Source of the DNA: JAFCUW01 sp049897565
GTDB lineage: Bacteria > Pseudomonadota > Gammaproteobacteria > Burkholderiales > Burkholderiaceae_D
Length of the DNA: 64,000 nucleotides
Direction of reading: 5' to 3'
NCBI RefSeq assembly: GCF_049897565.1
Contig: NZ_JAFCWM010000008.1
Span: 1 to 64,000 of the forward strand
In this document: piece after piece, positions 33,709-41,924 of the stretch
How the letters are laid out: each line of letters starts with the position of its first letter
Position numbering within the stretch: the stretch's first letter is position 1
Translations under genes and position numbers: made by a program
The notes under the pieces: generated by a model
What the model was told of the DNA's origin: nothing
Seen by the model: only the letters and a program-made list of their open reading frames with translations
The model's database searches: none

Positions 33709-34222
33709 TTTGGACCGATCAACGGCTTGTGTAAGTGTACGGATGTGTAGCGGCTCGCGTTTGAAAATGGGCGTGCTCGCATTCGACGCTGATTTCGGCT
33801 CGGATTAACTGCAAATGACGGGGCGCTCATGCTCACGCTATCTGCAAATGAGCTTGCAATCGACCGCTCTGGCTCGTATTCCATGGTGGCATGCTCGCGG
33901 TAACTGCAAGCACCGGAAGGCCATGAATATCGTCTCGTTGGGATCTAGACAATCAGGCGGCGATGTCTCGAAGGTGCCGTATCAACCCGTGTCAGACACG
34001 AAAAGCGTCTCGATGGCAGCGCCTCGCACGGGTATACCTGTACGGTACAATCGTCTACGGGTAACTTCCGCTTTCGGCCAGAAGCCGTCACTCCCATTTG
34101 GGCTGTCCATGATTGGCTCCTTGGTCTGGAGGTGGGAAATGCCAGCTTCTCGACAAAGCGAGTAATAATCCGCAATCAAGGCCTGTCGTCCCCAAGCCGC
34201 ATTTGAGAATGGATAGCGACTC
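33709..34222. other. 514-bp gap at the start of the lower-GC segment
   Basis: No convincing gene is seen. CTGCAAATGA-like words occur twice (33810, 33842) with a partial third copy (33904). A minus-strand frame (34224-33982, MSRYPFSNAAWGRQALIADY ...) overlaps the next gene's start and has no recognisable similarity. The region may hold the promoter of the PAS-GGDEF gene. Confidence 0.4.
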
Positions 34223-36804
34223 ATGGACGACCTCTCACTTACTTCGCCCCCCAAGCTGTCGTCCACTGCGACGCGTCCACCCCTGGTGTCGGATGCTGAC
34301 ACCCTGCCCGAATCCCTGCCCCTATTGGAGTGTCTCACAATTGCGTTGGGGGTGACTGTGGCGTGGATTGCCTTTTCTGATGGTACGCAACCCTGTTATG
34401 TCGCGACTGTCGATCCTGCTGCAGTATCGGCCCTGCTGAGCGACGAGACGTTTGTGGCCCTCGCTAAGGATAATGAAGAACTGGTCGTGGTGGACGACGC
34501 TGCGCATGACCCTCGATTATTTGCCAGCCCCTGGGTTACCGGACCAGTCGGAATCCGATTTTTCGCCAGCGCGCCGATAATGTTGGGATTCCAACAGCGC
34601 GCGGGTACCTTGTGTGTTGTAGATTGCACGGCACATTCGCCAGACGCTAGCCTGGCCCAGAAATTAGTGGCTCTTGCGGCCACCGCCGCTAGAATTATCG
34701 AAGGGTCTCATGCAGTTCAGCGCAGAAATACCTTGCACCTTGATTTGCAACGCACCAAAACGCTGCTGGAACGTACGGGCTCTATGGCAGGGATCGGTGG
34801 CTGGGAATTGGATCTGGTCGCAAACACGATTTTCTGGTCCGATGAAACCTGCCGCATTCATGGGGTTGCGCTCGGGTATTCGCCCCAGCTGAACGAGGCG
34901 ATCGAGTTTTACGCGCCAGAGGCAAGACCAGTGATTGAGGCCGCAGTTACAAAGGCGATCGCAACCGGCCAACACTGGAATCTTGAGCTACCGTTTATTC
35001 AGAAAGATGGCACCGGAATTTGGGTACGTGCCTTGGGTGTGGCCGAATTTGAACATGGCAAGCCCGTGCGTCTGGTGGGCGCGTTTCAGGACATTACCGC
35101 GCGCCGCCTTGCCGAAGCGGCGCTCGTGATCAGCGAGTCGCAATTTCGCGGATCGTTTGAAGCGGCTTCGCATGGCATTGCACTGGTTTCCGTTCATGGA
35201 AACTTTCTCAAGGTTAACCAGTCGTTATGCAAGTTGTTAGGTTACAGCGAAGCCGGACTGCTCGTGACCGATTTCCAAACAATCACTCATCCAGATGACT
35301 TGGCATTGGACCTGCACCACATTGAGGAATTGCTACAGGGCGTTGTCGACACCTATGAAATGGAGAAGCGCTATTTCCACAAATACGGTCGAACCATTTG
35401 GGCGCAGCTTAATGTGTCACTAGTTCGCACACTGGACGGTACGCCGGTTCACTTTGTGTCCCAAATTCAGGACATTACCGATAGAAAGAATTTGACTGCG
35501 CGTCTACAGACCTTGCTCGACACAGCCAGTGACGGCATCCACATTCTGGACCGTGACGGGAATGTCTTACAATTCAGTCAATCGTTTGCCCTTTTGCTTG
35601 GTTATACCTCGGAAGAAGCAGCACGGCTTAACGTCCGCGACTGGGACGTCATGTTTGAGCCCGATGAGTTGATTCCCGAAATAGGTCGACTGATTGACCA
35701 GCCGAGGGCCTTTGAGACCCGTTATCGGCGCAAGGACGGAATAATCTTGGATGTGGAGATGCCAAGGGCGTGGTGCTGGACGGTGTCGACTTCCTGTACG
35801 CGTCGGCACGCGACATCAGCGCACGCAAGCAGGCCGAATGGGCCCTGGAACAGGGCCGACTGTTTACGAAGGACATCCTTGACTCGGTGTCCAGCGAGAT
35901 TGCAGTGTTGAACGAGTCCGGGATCATTGTGGCAACCAACGAGTCCTGGCGACGATTCGCCGAAGACAATGGCGGCTGCTTGAATAGCGCTAGAAACGAT
36001 AACGTCGACGTCGGGGCCAACTACCTCGCCGCCCTGACCACCTTGCCGCCCGAGCCCACTGACATTGTCAACATCCGCGACGGGATCGAATCCGTGATGA
36101 ACGGTAAGTTGCCAAAATTCAGTTGTGAGTATCCCTGTCACTCACCAGAAAAGCAGCGCTGGTTTGTCATGACGGCTACGCCCATGCACACTGGCGACCG
36201 GGGCGCGGTGATCGTTCATGCCGATATCACGGCTCGCAAAGAAGCCGAAACCCTCATGTACGACTACGCTTTCCATGACAGCCTGACCAAACTTGCTAAC
36301 CGGCGCCCGTTGCAAGAGCGCCTCAATATGACCATAGTCAGCAACAAGCGCAGTGGAACCTACGGCGCATTTTTGGTGATCGATCTGGACAACTTCAAGC
36401 CCCTCAATGACCAATTTGGCCATGCAGTGGGCGACCTCTTGCTCAAGGAAGTCGCCAACAGGCTTAGGGATAGTGTTCGTGAAGTCGACACCGTAGCCCG
36501 TATCGGCGGTGATGAGTTCGTTATCGCGCTGGGGGCATTAAGCAACAGCCAGACGGATTCGCACCGACTCGCCATGCGGATTGCTGAGAAAGTTCGCAAA
36601 CGCATTTCGGATATCTACACCTTTACGGTGCATCAGGGCTTGGGTGAGGTTGCAATTACGCACCGATGTTCCGCCAGCATTGGCGGCGCACTTTTTTCGC
36701 CCACCGGATCAGACCAGATGGACTTATTCCGCCGAGCCGATGAAGCCATGTACCGCGCCAAGGAGTCCGGCCGCAATGCCGTACGCTTTGAAGATGAACG
36801 ATGA
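34223..36804 (+). pseudogene. GAF/multi-PAS diguanylate cyclase gene with a one-base deletion
   Basis: Two overlapping frames encode one sensor-type diguanylate cyclase of about 860 residues. Part one (34223-about 35760) has a GAF-like region (residues 20-170), a PAS domain ending VGAFQDITARR, a second PAS ending VSQIQDITDRK and most of a third. Part two resumes at AKGVVLDGVDFLYASARDIS (about 35761). It completes that PAS, adds a fourth (ending VIVHADITARKEAE) and ends in a GGDEF domain with DIDNFKPLNDQFGHAVGD-like core and RIGGDEFVIAL. A single lost base near 35760, between GTGGAG and GCCAAGGGC, explains the shift. Codon use and GC are lower than in neighbours. The 3' frame could start at a GTG at 35770 and still give PAS-GGDEF. 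Confidence 0.8.
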
Positions 36805-37006
36805 CCGGCTGGGCTGCGTGATCTTTAGGTCTTTTTTTGGTCAGCCCATGAAATCCAAACTAATTCAGACGCGGTTGGGAAAGGTCAATCGCTCCGGGGA
36901 TTTCGTGGTTTCATTGTTAAATCCCGACTTAAAGAATTCAAGAAACCACTGCGTCAAACATGCATCTTCAATGTCCGCAATGGGGCGGCTGGCGCCGCCC
37001 GGAGAC

Positions 37007-37144
37007 CTATGCGTCCGTTTGCTCAGCCATCTCCAGCGCGTCGTCGACTTCGATCCCTAAATATCGGACTGTGCTCCCGAGACGAGTATGACCAAGCAAC
37101 AGCTGAACCGCCCTGAGATTCTTGGTGCGGCGATAAATCAGCGT
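37007..37144 (-). pseudogene. C-terminal remnant of a tyrosine recombinase (integrase)
   Basis: Forty-five codons to the stop read TLIYRRTKNLRAVQLLLGHT, RLGSTVRYLGIEVDDALEMA and EQTDA. This is the conserved end of a phage-type integrase, with the His of LLGHT and the catalytic Tyr in TVRYLG. Everything upstream is missing; beyond it lies antisense IS66-like sequence. It suggests that an IS66 element or a deletion removed most of an integrase gene. Confidence 0.8.
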
Positions 37145-37197
37145 CGGCTGTATCCGGTGCAGAGGCCGCGCCGCCATCAGACGCATGCACACCGATT

Positions 37198-37779
37198 TTG
37201 CCGTCGGCGAACCAGGGGCGGTTGTTCGACGAGGCCGAGACGCTCGCCGCCGACAGCACCGAGGCGAAAGACGTGGCGCCGTTGCCACCCGAGTCGGAGC
37301 CGGGCAAGGGCAAACCGGCATCCAAGCCGGCGCGCGGCAAGCGCGCGCCATTACCATCGAAGTTGCAGCGCGTCGACGTGGTCCACGCAGCCTCTGCCCA
37401 AGAGCAACGCCAGCGCCGACTTCCTGGCCATGCTGCTGATCGTCAAGTTCATTGACGGCCCGCCGCTGTACCGCTTCGAATACGTGCTCGACCGCCACGG
37501 CGTGACCGTGCCGCGCCAGACTTTGGCGCGCTGGATTATCGGCGCCGGCCAGTTGCTGCAACCGCTGCACAACCTCATGCGCGCGCGCTGCTCGAGTCGC
37601 CCTTCATCCACGTCGACGAGACGGTGGTTCAGGTGCTTAAGGCGGCGGGGAAGCAGCCAACGTCGAACAGCTACGCCAGCGACACACAGCGCTTGCTGGC
37701 GCGCCAGGAATACAGCGTGCCGGCGCGGAATCCCTGGCTTACCGCTGTAGATGTTCCGCGCAGTGTTGTCGAACCGTAG
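37198..37779 (+). mobile_element. degenerate IS66-family transposase (TnpC) fragment
   Basis: IS66 transposase similarity runs through three frames. First: LFDEAETLAADSTEAKDVAP to LPSKLQRVDVVH (37198-about 37386). Second: QPLPKSNASADFLAMLLIVK, FIDGPPLYRFEYVLDRHGVT and TLARWIIGAGQLLQPLHNLM (about 37388-37585). Third: LESPFIHVDETVVQVLKAAG KQPTSNSY (from about 37590). The zinc-finger-like stretch normally lying between VDVVH and PLPKSN is deleted, and similarity fades after SNSY. No terminal inverted repeats, tnpA or tnpB are seen, so the element is dead. Confidence 0.82.
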
Positions 37780-37793
37780 TGAACGTAGAAAGT

Positions 37794-37949
37794 CTAACGG
37801 TGCTGGTCTTGGGCGATTTCTGTCGAATCGTCGTAGTCGGCAGAGCCGTGGCAGACATCATTGCGGACAATGCGCAAGTCGCATTCGACCGTGCCGTCAT
37901 ACAGGAACGTTCCCTCCATGACGACGATTTCGCCGGGATTGAGCACCAT
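37794..37949 (-). CDS. small hypothetical protein downstream of the NTF2-like gene
   Basis: A 51-residue frame, MVLNPGEIVVMEGTFLYDGT to ADYDDSTEIAQDQHR, starts one base after the stop of the NTF2-like gene, with GGGGA six bases before its ATG. The amino-acid pattern is protein-like (alternating hydrophobic residues, acidic C-terminus), and the tight spacing suggests a second gene of the same operon. I do not recognise a family. It could also be the remains of a longer gene cut by the IS66 debris 15 bases beyond its stop. Confidence 0.45.
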   Translation of the reverse strand: MVLNPGEIVVMEGTFLYDGTVECDLRIVRNDVCHGSADYDDSTEIAQDQHR

Positions 37950-37950
37950 G

Positions 37951-38340
37951 TCACGTCCCCACGACGTGGCTGCTGTGGCCAGCCAGCACCTCCCACCCGG
38001 CGCTCGGCGACAGGCGCCAGACGCGCGTATAACGAAGATCGGCGGCGAATGGCGCTTCGTCGTAGGTGCCCGTCATCTTCATGCGCACGGATACGACCGC
38101 CAATTGAAGCGTGGCGCTGACCTTCATTTCGGACGGTTGGAGATGATCCAGTTTGAGCAGCCCCGAGCGGTGCGCGTCGAGGTCATCGGCTTTGCTGAGC
38201 ACGCGGCCCATGTGATCGGTGAAGATCAGGTCGGCCGCGATCAGCTGGTCCAGCGCGTCGCAGTCGGCGGCCAGCATGGCGATGCGCAGACGGTCTTCGA
38301 GCGCGACGATTTGATCGACAACGTGGGAAGGCATATGCAT
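37951..38340 (-). CDS. NTF2-like / SnoaL-type (DUF4440-like) protein
   Basis: A 129-residue single-domain protein with the cone-shaped NTF2-like fold pattern: an N-terminal helix (VDQIVALEDRLRIAMLAADC), then DLIFTDHMGRVLSKADDLDA and strands ending RVWRLSPSAGWEVLAGHSS. Members of this group are often small enzymes or ligand-binding proteins, and this one's role is unknown. It marks the return to typical composition after the mobile debris. Confidence 0.82.
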   Translation of the reverse strand: MHMPSHVVDQIVALEDRLRIAMLAADCDALDQLIAADLIFTDHMGRVLSKADDLDAHRSGLLKLDHLQPSEMKVSATLQLAVVSVRMKMTGTYDEAPFAADLRYTRVWRLSPSAGWEVLAGHSSHVVGT

Positions 38341-38417
38341 GCTGGACCTCTGCGCGAAGTGATCGATGGCCCTACGATATCACAATCGCCATGTTGCACG
38401 ATTCGTAACCACTCAAA

Positions 38418-38771
38418 CTATTTCGCGTTGTGCCCTAACGCTTTGAGTGCTGCGACGATCCGCTCGCAATGGTCCCCCTGGACCTCGATCACGCCGTCCT
38501 TGACGGTGCCGCCGGATCCGCAGGCAGTGCGCAGCTGCTTGCCGAGCACGGCCAGCGCGGCCGCATCCAGCGCCACTCCTTTGACGACGGTGACGCTCTT
38601 GCCGCCGCGGCCCTTGGTCTGGCGCAACACGCGCACCACGCCATCGCCGGCCGGTGCAACGTTGGCCTTACAGGTGCACGCGGTCAGCGCTTGCCGGCAT
38701 TGCGGGCAGGCGCGTCCAAGCTCGGTGGAATAGACCAAACCGCTGCCGGCATTTTTTGCGTTGCTTTTCAT
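38418..38771 (-). CDS. yciH: Sui1/YciH family translation factor
   Basis: A 117-residue bacterial homologue of eukaryotic eIF1 (SUI1). It has an N-terminal Cys pair region (ACPQCRQALTACTCKA) and the SUI1 core GVVRVLRQTKGRGGKSVTVV ... TACGSGGTVKDGVIEVQGDH, ending RIVAALKALGHNAK. The family influences start-site selection on the 30S ribosome. The ATG at 38771 gives the family-typical start; the frame runs further upstream without similarity. Confidence 0.93.
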   Translation of the reverse strand: MKSNAKNAGSGLVYSTELGRACPQCRQALTACTCKANVAPAGDGVVRVLRQTKGRGGKSVTVVKGVALDAAALAVLGKQLRTACGSGGTVKDGVIEVQGDHCERIVAALKALGHNAK

Positions 38772-38926
38772 TTTTGGAGTTGCTGAAGGAATCGCGCAGC
38801 TTAACAGACGCTCGGGTGTCAAAAAAAGGCCATTGCCCCGCAATCCCCACAGCTCAGCCTGCCGTGCGCAGCTTTCCATGCGCAAAAGCTATCATTAAAT
38901 TTTTCATAAGATATCGGAGCAATTTC

Positions 38927-39460
38927 ATGCTGAAGTCCACCCAACGCCTTGCAACCACTGCCGTACTGTTACTGGCGTCGATCGGCGCGTCCGCGCAACC
39001 CGCGAGCACCAAGCCGCTTGAAATCGCGGGCGTATATCAAGAGCAGGCCGGTCCTGCCGCGCGCTGCCCGTCGAAATTCGGCGGCACCATCGCCGGCCAC
39101 GGCCAGAGCGCGCAGCTCGGCCGCGTCGCCTTCATCGCCACTGACTGCATCACGCCGCAGCCGCCGTTGTTCAACTTTAGCGAAGGCCGCTTTGTCGTCG
39201 TCACCACGTCGGGCGACCAGATTTTCGCCACCTACAGCGGCCAGTTCGTGCCGACCGGCGTTGGCGCCAACTACGTCTTTAGCGGCGCCACGTTCCAGAT
39301 CACGGGCGGCAACGGCGAATACGCCAAGGCCTCCGGCGGAGGCGCGTTGAACGGCACCCAGGACATGGCGACCGGCATGGGCACCCTGAAACTGACCGGA
39401 CAGATCCGCCACGCCGAAGGCAAGGAAAATACGGAGCGACAGCTGGGTCGTTTTAACTGA
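38927..39460 (+). CDS. hypothetical secreted protein
   Basis: A 177-residue protein with a signal peptide (MLKSTQRLATTAVLLLASIG, then ASAQPA). It is beta-rich (GRFVVVTTSGDQIFATYSGQ, FVPTGVGANYVFSGATFQIT, GGNGEYAKASGGGALNGTQD). The repeated gain-of-glycine pattern recalls allene-oxide-cyclase-like barrels, in which GGTGxYxxAxG is common, but this is only a resemblance. GGAG lies 8 bases upstream of the ATG. It is a single gene. Confidence 0.72.
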   Translation: MLKSTQRLATTAVLLLASIGASAQPASTKPLEIAGVYQEQAGPAARCPSKFGGTIAGHGQSAQLGRVAFIATDCITPQPPLFNFSEGRFVVVTTSGDQIFATYSGQFVPTGVGANYVFSGATFQITGGNGEYAKASGGGALNGTQDMATGMGTLKLTGQIRHAEGKENTERQLGRFN

Positions 39461-39496
39461 TCAGCCTGGTCGTTGCGGGATCCCGTAGTCCGCTGT

Positions 39497-40156
39497 CTAG
39501 CTCAGTTCGCCGATCACGATGATCGATGCCGGTTTTCCGCTTGCTGGAAAGACCGGCTCGCGTAATTCCAGCAGGCGAAAACCGTTTTGCGCGTACAAGG
39601 CGATCCAGCTTTCGATCGTGCGGAAATACCACGGCGACGGATCGGTGAAGCCGGTGCTGAAGCCGGCCCAGCTGCCCTCTCGCCAGCCATCGCGATACGC
39701 AGCGTCGCCGCAGGCGGCCAGCGGGTGCAGCGTTTGCACGATCATCTTTCCGTGCGCCTTGAGAAACGAGGGCGCCGCGGCGAACACGCCCTCCACTGCG
39801 TCCTTGCCCATCAGCGAGAAATTGCAGACGGCGACATCAACCGCGAGCGCCAATTCGCCCGCCGCAATCTGCTGGTACGACATCACTCTGAATTCGCCGC
39901 CGGCGGCAGCGCGCGCCTCTTCGATGAGTCCGGGCACCACATCGACGCCGATCATGTCGACGCCGTCGAGCGCGCGCACCAGCCAGCCTTCGCCGCACCC
40001 GATATCGAGGGCGGTTTGCGGCCCATGGCTGCGCACCGCGTCGACGATCGCTTGGTTCGTCACCAGCCGGCGGTTTTCGATTTCGCCGCTGCGCACCGCC
40101 GCCGTCCACGGGTCCGTGTTCTTCGTCCAGGAATCGATGACCTTGGCGTCGCTCAT
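39497..40156 (-). CDS. class I SAM-dependent methyltransferase
   Basis: A 219-residue methyltransferase. Motif I is ALDIGCGEGWLVRALDGVDM (about residue 50), with the motif II acidic residue in MIGVDVVPGLIEEARA, then VDVAVCNFSLMGKDAVEGVF and LKAHGKMIVQTLHP. The substrate is unknown. Its ATG overlaps the 3' end of the interrupted polysaccharide-deacetylase gene by 4 bases, so it ends a slyX-deacetylase-methyltransferase operon. Confidence 0.88.
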   Translation of the reverse strand: MSDAKVIDSWTKNTDPWTAAVRSGEIENRRLVTNQAIVDAVRSHGPQTALDIGCGEGWLVRALDGVDMIGVDVVPGLIEEARAAAGGEFRVMSYQQIAAGELALAVDVAVCNFSLMGKDAVEGVFAAAPSFLKAHGKMIVQTLHPLAACGDAAYRDGWREGSWAGFSTGFTDPSPWYFRTIESWIALYAQNGFRLLELREPVFPASGKPASIIVIGELS

Positions 40157-41079
40157 TGTGTGCGCTCCTTCAGCAAGTCCATTTCGTAGTCGCCATCATC
40201 GACCAGCCGCTCGCCGCCGGGAAACTTCCCCAGGCCCATCGTGCGTCCCATCGACAGCAGCAAACTCTGGCCGGGCGCCGCGCGCGCGCGCGCCAGCTGG
40301 TACACCGGGTCGGCGAATGCGGCCGCCGGGGTCGTGATGGCCCAGCCCATGTCGTTAAACTGGGCGATGATGTCGTCGAGCCACAGCGCGTTGACGAGGT
40401 TGTGGTGGAGCAGCAACACCTGGGCGATATCGCGGCCCTGCAACTGTTTCTACAAGGCGCGGTATGCCAGCGCCCGCTGTTTTACATGCGCCAGGTACAG
40501 CTGCCTGAGCGGCGCCAGGTCGGCTTGGGGATTTTTGCTGAGAACTTCGCGCAGCTTGTCGTCGAAGCGCCAGTCGCTCGTGTCGAAGCTGACGTAGGCA
40601 TTGCGATAGCCTAGCTGCTGCAGGAAGGCGCGCATGCCGTCGCGCTTTTCCGGCATATTTCCTTCGCGCAGGCAGGTGTAGCGGAACCATTTCTGATAGC
40701 CCGGCAAGGTGCGCACGATGGCGTCGCAGTCGAGAATCTCCCGCTGGTATTGCGCGAGGCTGACCTTGGCGCTGTCCAGGTCGGGATGGGTCATCGTGTG
40801 GTTGCCGATCGCATGGCCGGCTTGCCCCCAGGCTTTTGCCATTGCGTATCCTTCCGCACGGTTGGCGCCGTAGCCGGCGGTGACGAACAGTGCTGCCTGT
40901 ACTTCGCGCCGCGCCAGGGTGTCGAGAATGGCCTGGTTGCGCCGTTGCGCGGTCATGCGCGGCGTTTCGCTCAGCTGTGGACCGTCATCGAAAGTGAACG
41001 CAACCGATTGCGCGAGCGCCGTGCCGGCCAGCGCCAGCATCGCCGCGACCACTGCCAGACGGATCAGGGATTTGCCCAT
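40153..41079 (-). pseudogene. polysaccharide deacetylase gene with an in-frame amber stop
   Basis: The frame encodes a signal peptide (MGKSLIRLAVVAAMLALAGT) and a NodB-homology domain: FTFDDGP with the catalytic Asp pair near residue 35, then HTMTHPD with the two metal His near 95-100, and WFRYTCLREG. A TAG at 40452-40450 interrupts it after AYRAL. The same frame then continues for 98 more codons with clear family sequence (KQLQGRDIAQVLLLHHNLVN), including the LLLHHN catalytic-His motif. The truncated 209-residue product would lack that His. The start at 41079 has GAGG upstream. This is a recent point-mutation pseudogene, a suppressed stop, or a sequencing error. Confidence 0.8.
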
Positions 41080-41090
41080 CGCTGCCTCGC

Positions 41091-41294
41091 TCAATAGTGG
41101 GGTGGCACGTCGTTGACCGGATTCGGCCCCGACTGCGCATTGTTGCGGATGTGCTCGGCCAGTTGGCTGACCATCGCTTCGAGCTTGTCGATGCGGCGGC
41201 TCTGCTCGATGACAACGTCGTTAAGCGACTCGACCATGTCTTCCTGCTGCGCCAGCTTGATTTCGATATCGACAAAACGGTCTTCGTTACTCAC
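41091..41294 (-). CDS. slyX: SlyX family protein
   Basis: A 67-residue coiled-coil protein of the SlyX family (DRFVDIEIKLAQQEDMVESL NDVV ... DKLEAMVSQLAEHIR), ending in the family's NDVPPHY tail. The function is not known. The GTG at 41294 is the likely start; upstream codons show no similarity. It is first in a three-gene minus-strand operon. Confidence 0.9.
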   Translation of the reverse strand: MSNEDRFVDIEIKLAQQEDMVESLNDVVIEQSRRIDKLEAMVSQLAEHIRNNAQSGPNPVNDVPPHY

Positions 41295-41383
41295 GGCCTG
41301 CCCCTGGTGCAAAAGCTGCATTATGCCGGACGATTAGGATGACGGGCTGTGAGCGCTAGCGCACGGACGCGCAAATCATTCCC

Positions 41384-41662
41384 ATGCAATATGTGCGCAT
41401 GGAAACTTCTTCACTCGTTTCGGCCATCCCAGCCAACGATGCAGCCACGCCTGCGGTGGCGCCGTTGCGCGCTACCGGACGCCCGGATCATCTGACGGCG
41501 CAAAGAGTCGAGGTAGCGATCATTTTGCAGGCAATGCTGGGCACGCCCAGCGCCGCGGAATACCTGGCGACGAATGCCGTCGATCCAGCGGTCGTGTCGC
41601 GCGTGCTGTATCAGCCGCAACTTCGCCGCGGCCGCCACGACGCGCACGGCGTGCGCTGCTAA
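41384..41662 (+). CDS. small hypothetical protein
   Basis: A 92-residue protein (an alternative ATG at 41399 gives 87). It has an Ala/Pro-rich N-terminus, then a helical part (TAQRVEVAIILQAMLGTPSA AEYLATNAVD) and a basic His/Arg end (LRRGRHDAHGVRC). No known family is recognised. Its last 15 codons and stop are repeated 249 bp downstream with one base changed, so the 3' end was involved in a duplication. Confidence 0.55.
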   Translation: MQYVRMETSSLVSAIPANDAATPAVAPLRATGRPDHLTAQRVEVAIILQAMLGTPSAAEYLATNAVDPAVVSRVLYQPQLRRGRHDAHGVRC

Positions 41663-41911
41663 GTAAGCTGCACTGACGACGGGGCATTTCCGGCAGACTT
41701 TGTCCGCCCCAAACGACGTTTAAGCCACGTTGCAATGCACCTGCTCGAACCACCGGGGTCCAACCACCGGGGTCAGTGCCGACATTCGGACACAACCACA
41801 GCCTTATTGCACTTCCACGAAAGAGTCCGTGTCCATTTGTCGGCACTGACCCCGCCGATATTTCTGCAACTTCGCCGCGGCCGCCACGACGCGCACGGCG
41901 TGCGTTGCTAA
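41617..41911. repeat. 46-bp direct repeat flanking a hairpin element
   Basis: Bases 41617-41662 (the 3' end of the preceding gene) recur at 41866-41911 with one mismatch. Between them lies a long inverted repeat: GGGGTCAGTGCCGACA (41769-41784) with its exact complement at 41838-41853. A further GGGGTC word is at about 41757. The 249-bp unit looks like an insertion or partial tandem duplication carrying a member of the window's hairpin family. Confidence 0.8.
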
Positions 41912-41924
41912 CAAGCCCGCGCGC

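Noticed and set aside
33982..34224. Minus-strand frame MSRYPFSNAAWGRQALIADY...
   Set aside because: Overlaps the start of the PAS-GGDEF gene and shows no recognisable similarity; the stretch resembles the intergenic sequence around it.
35740..35790. Programmed frameshift in the PAS-GGDEF gene
   Set aside because: No slippery heptamer or downstream hairpin at the shift point; a simple deletion explains it better.
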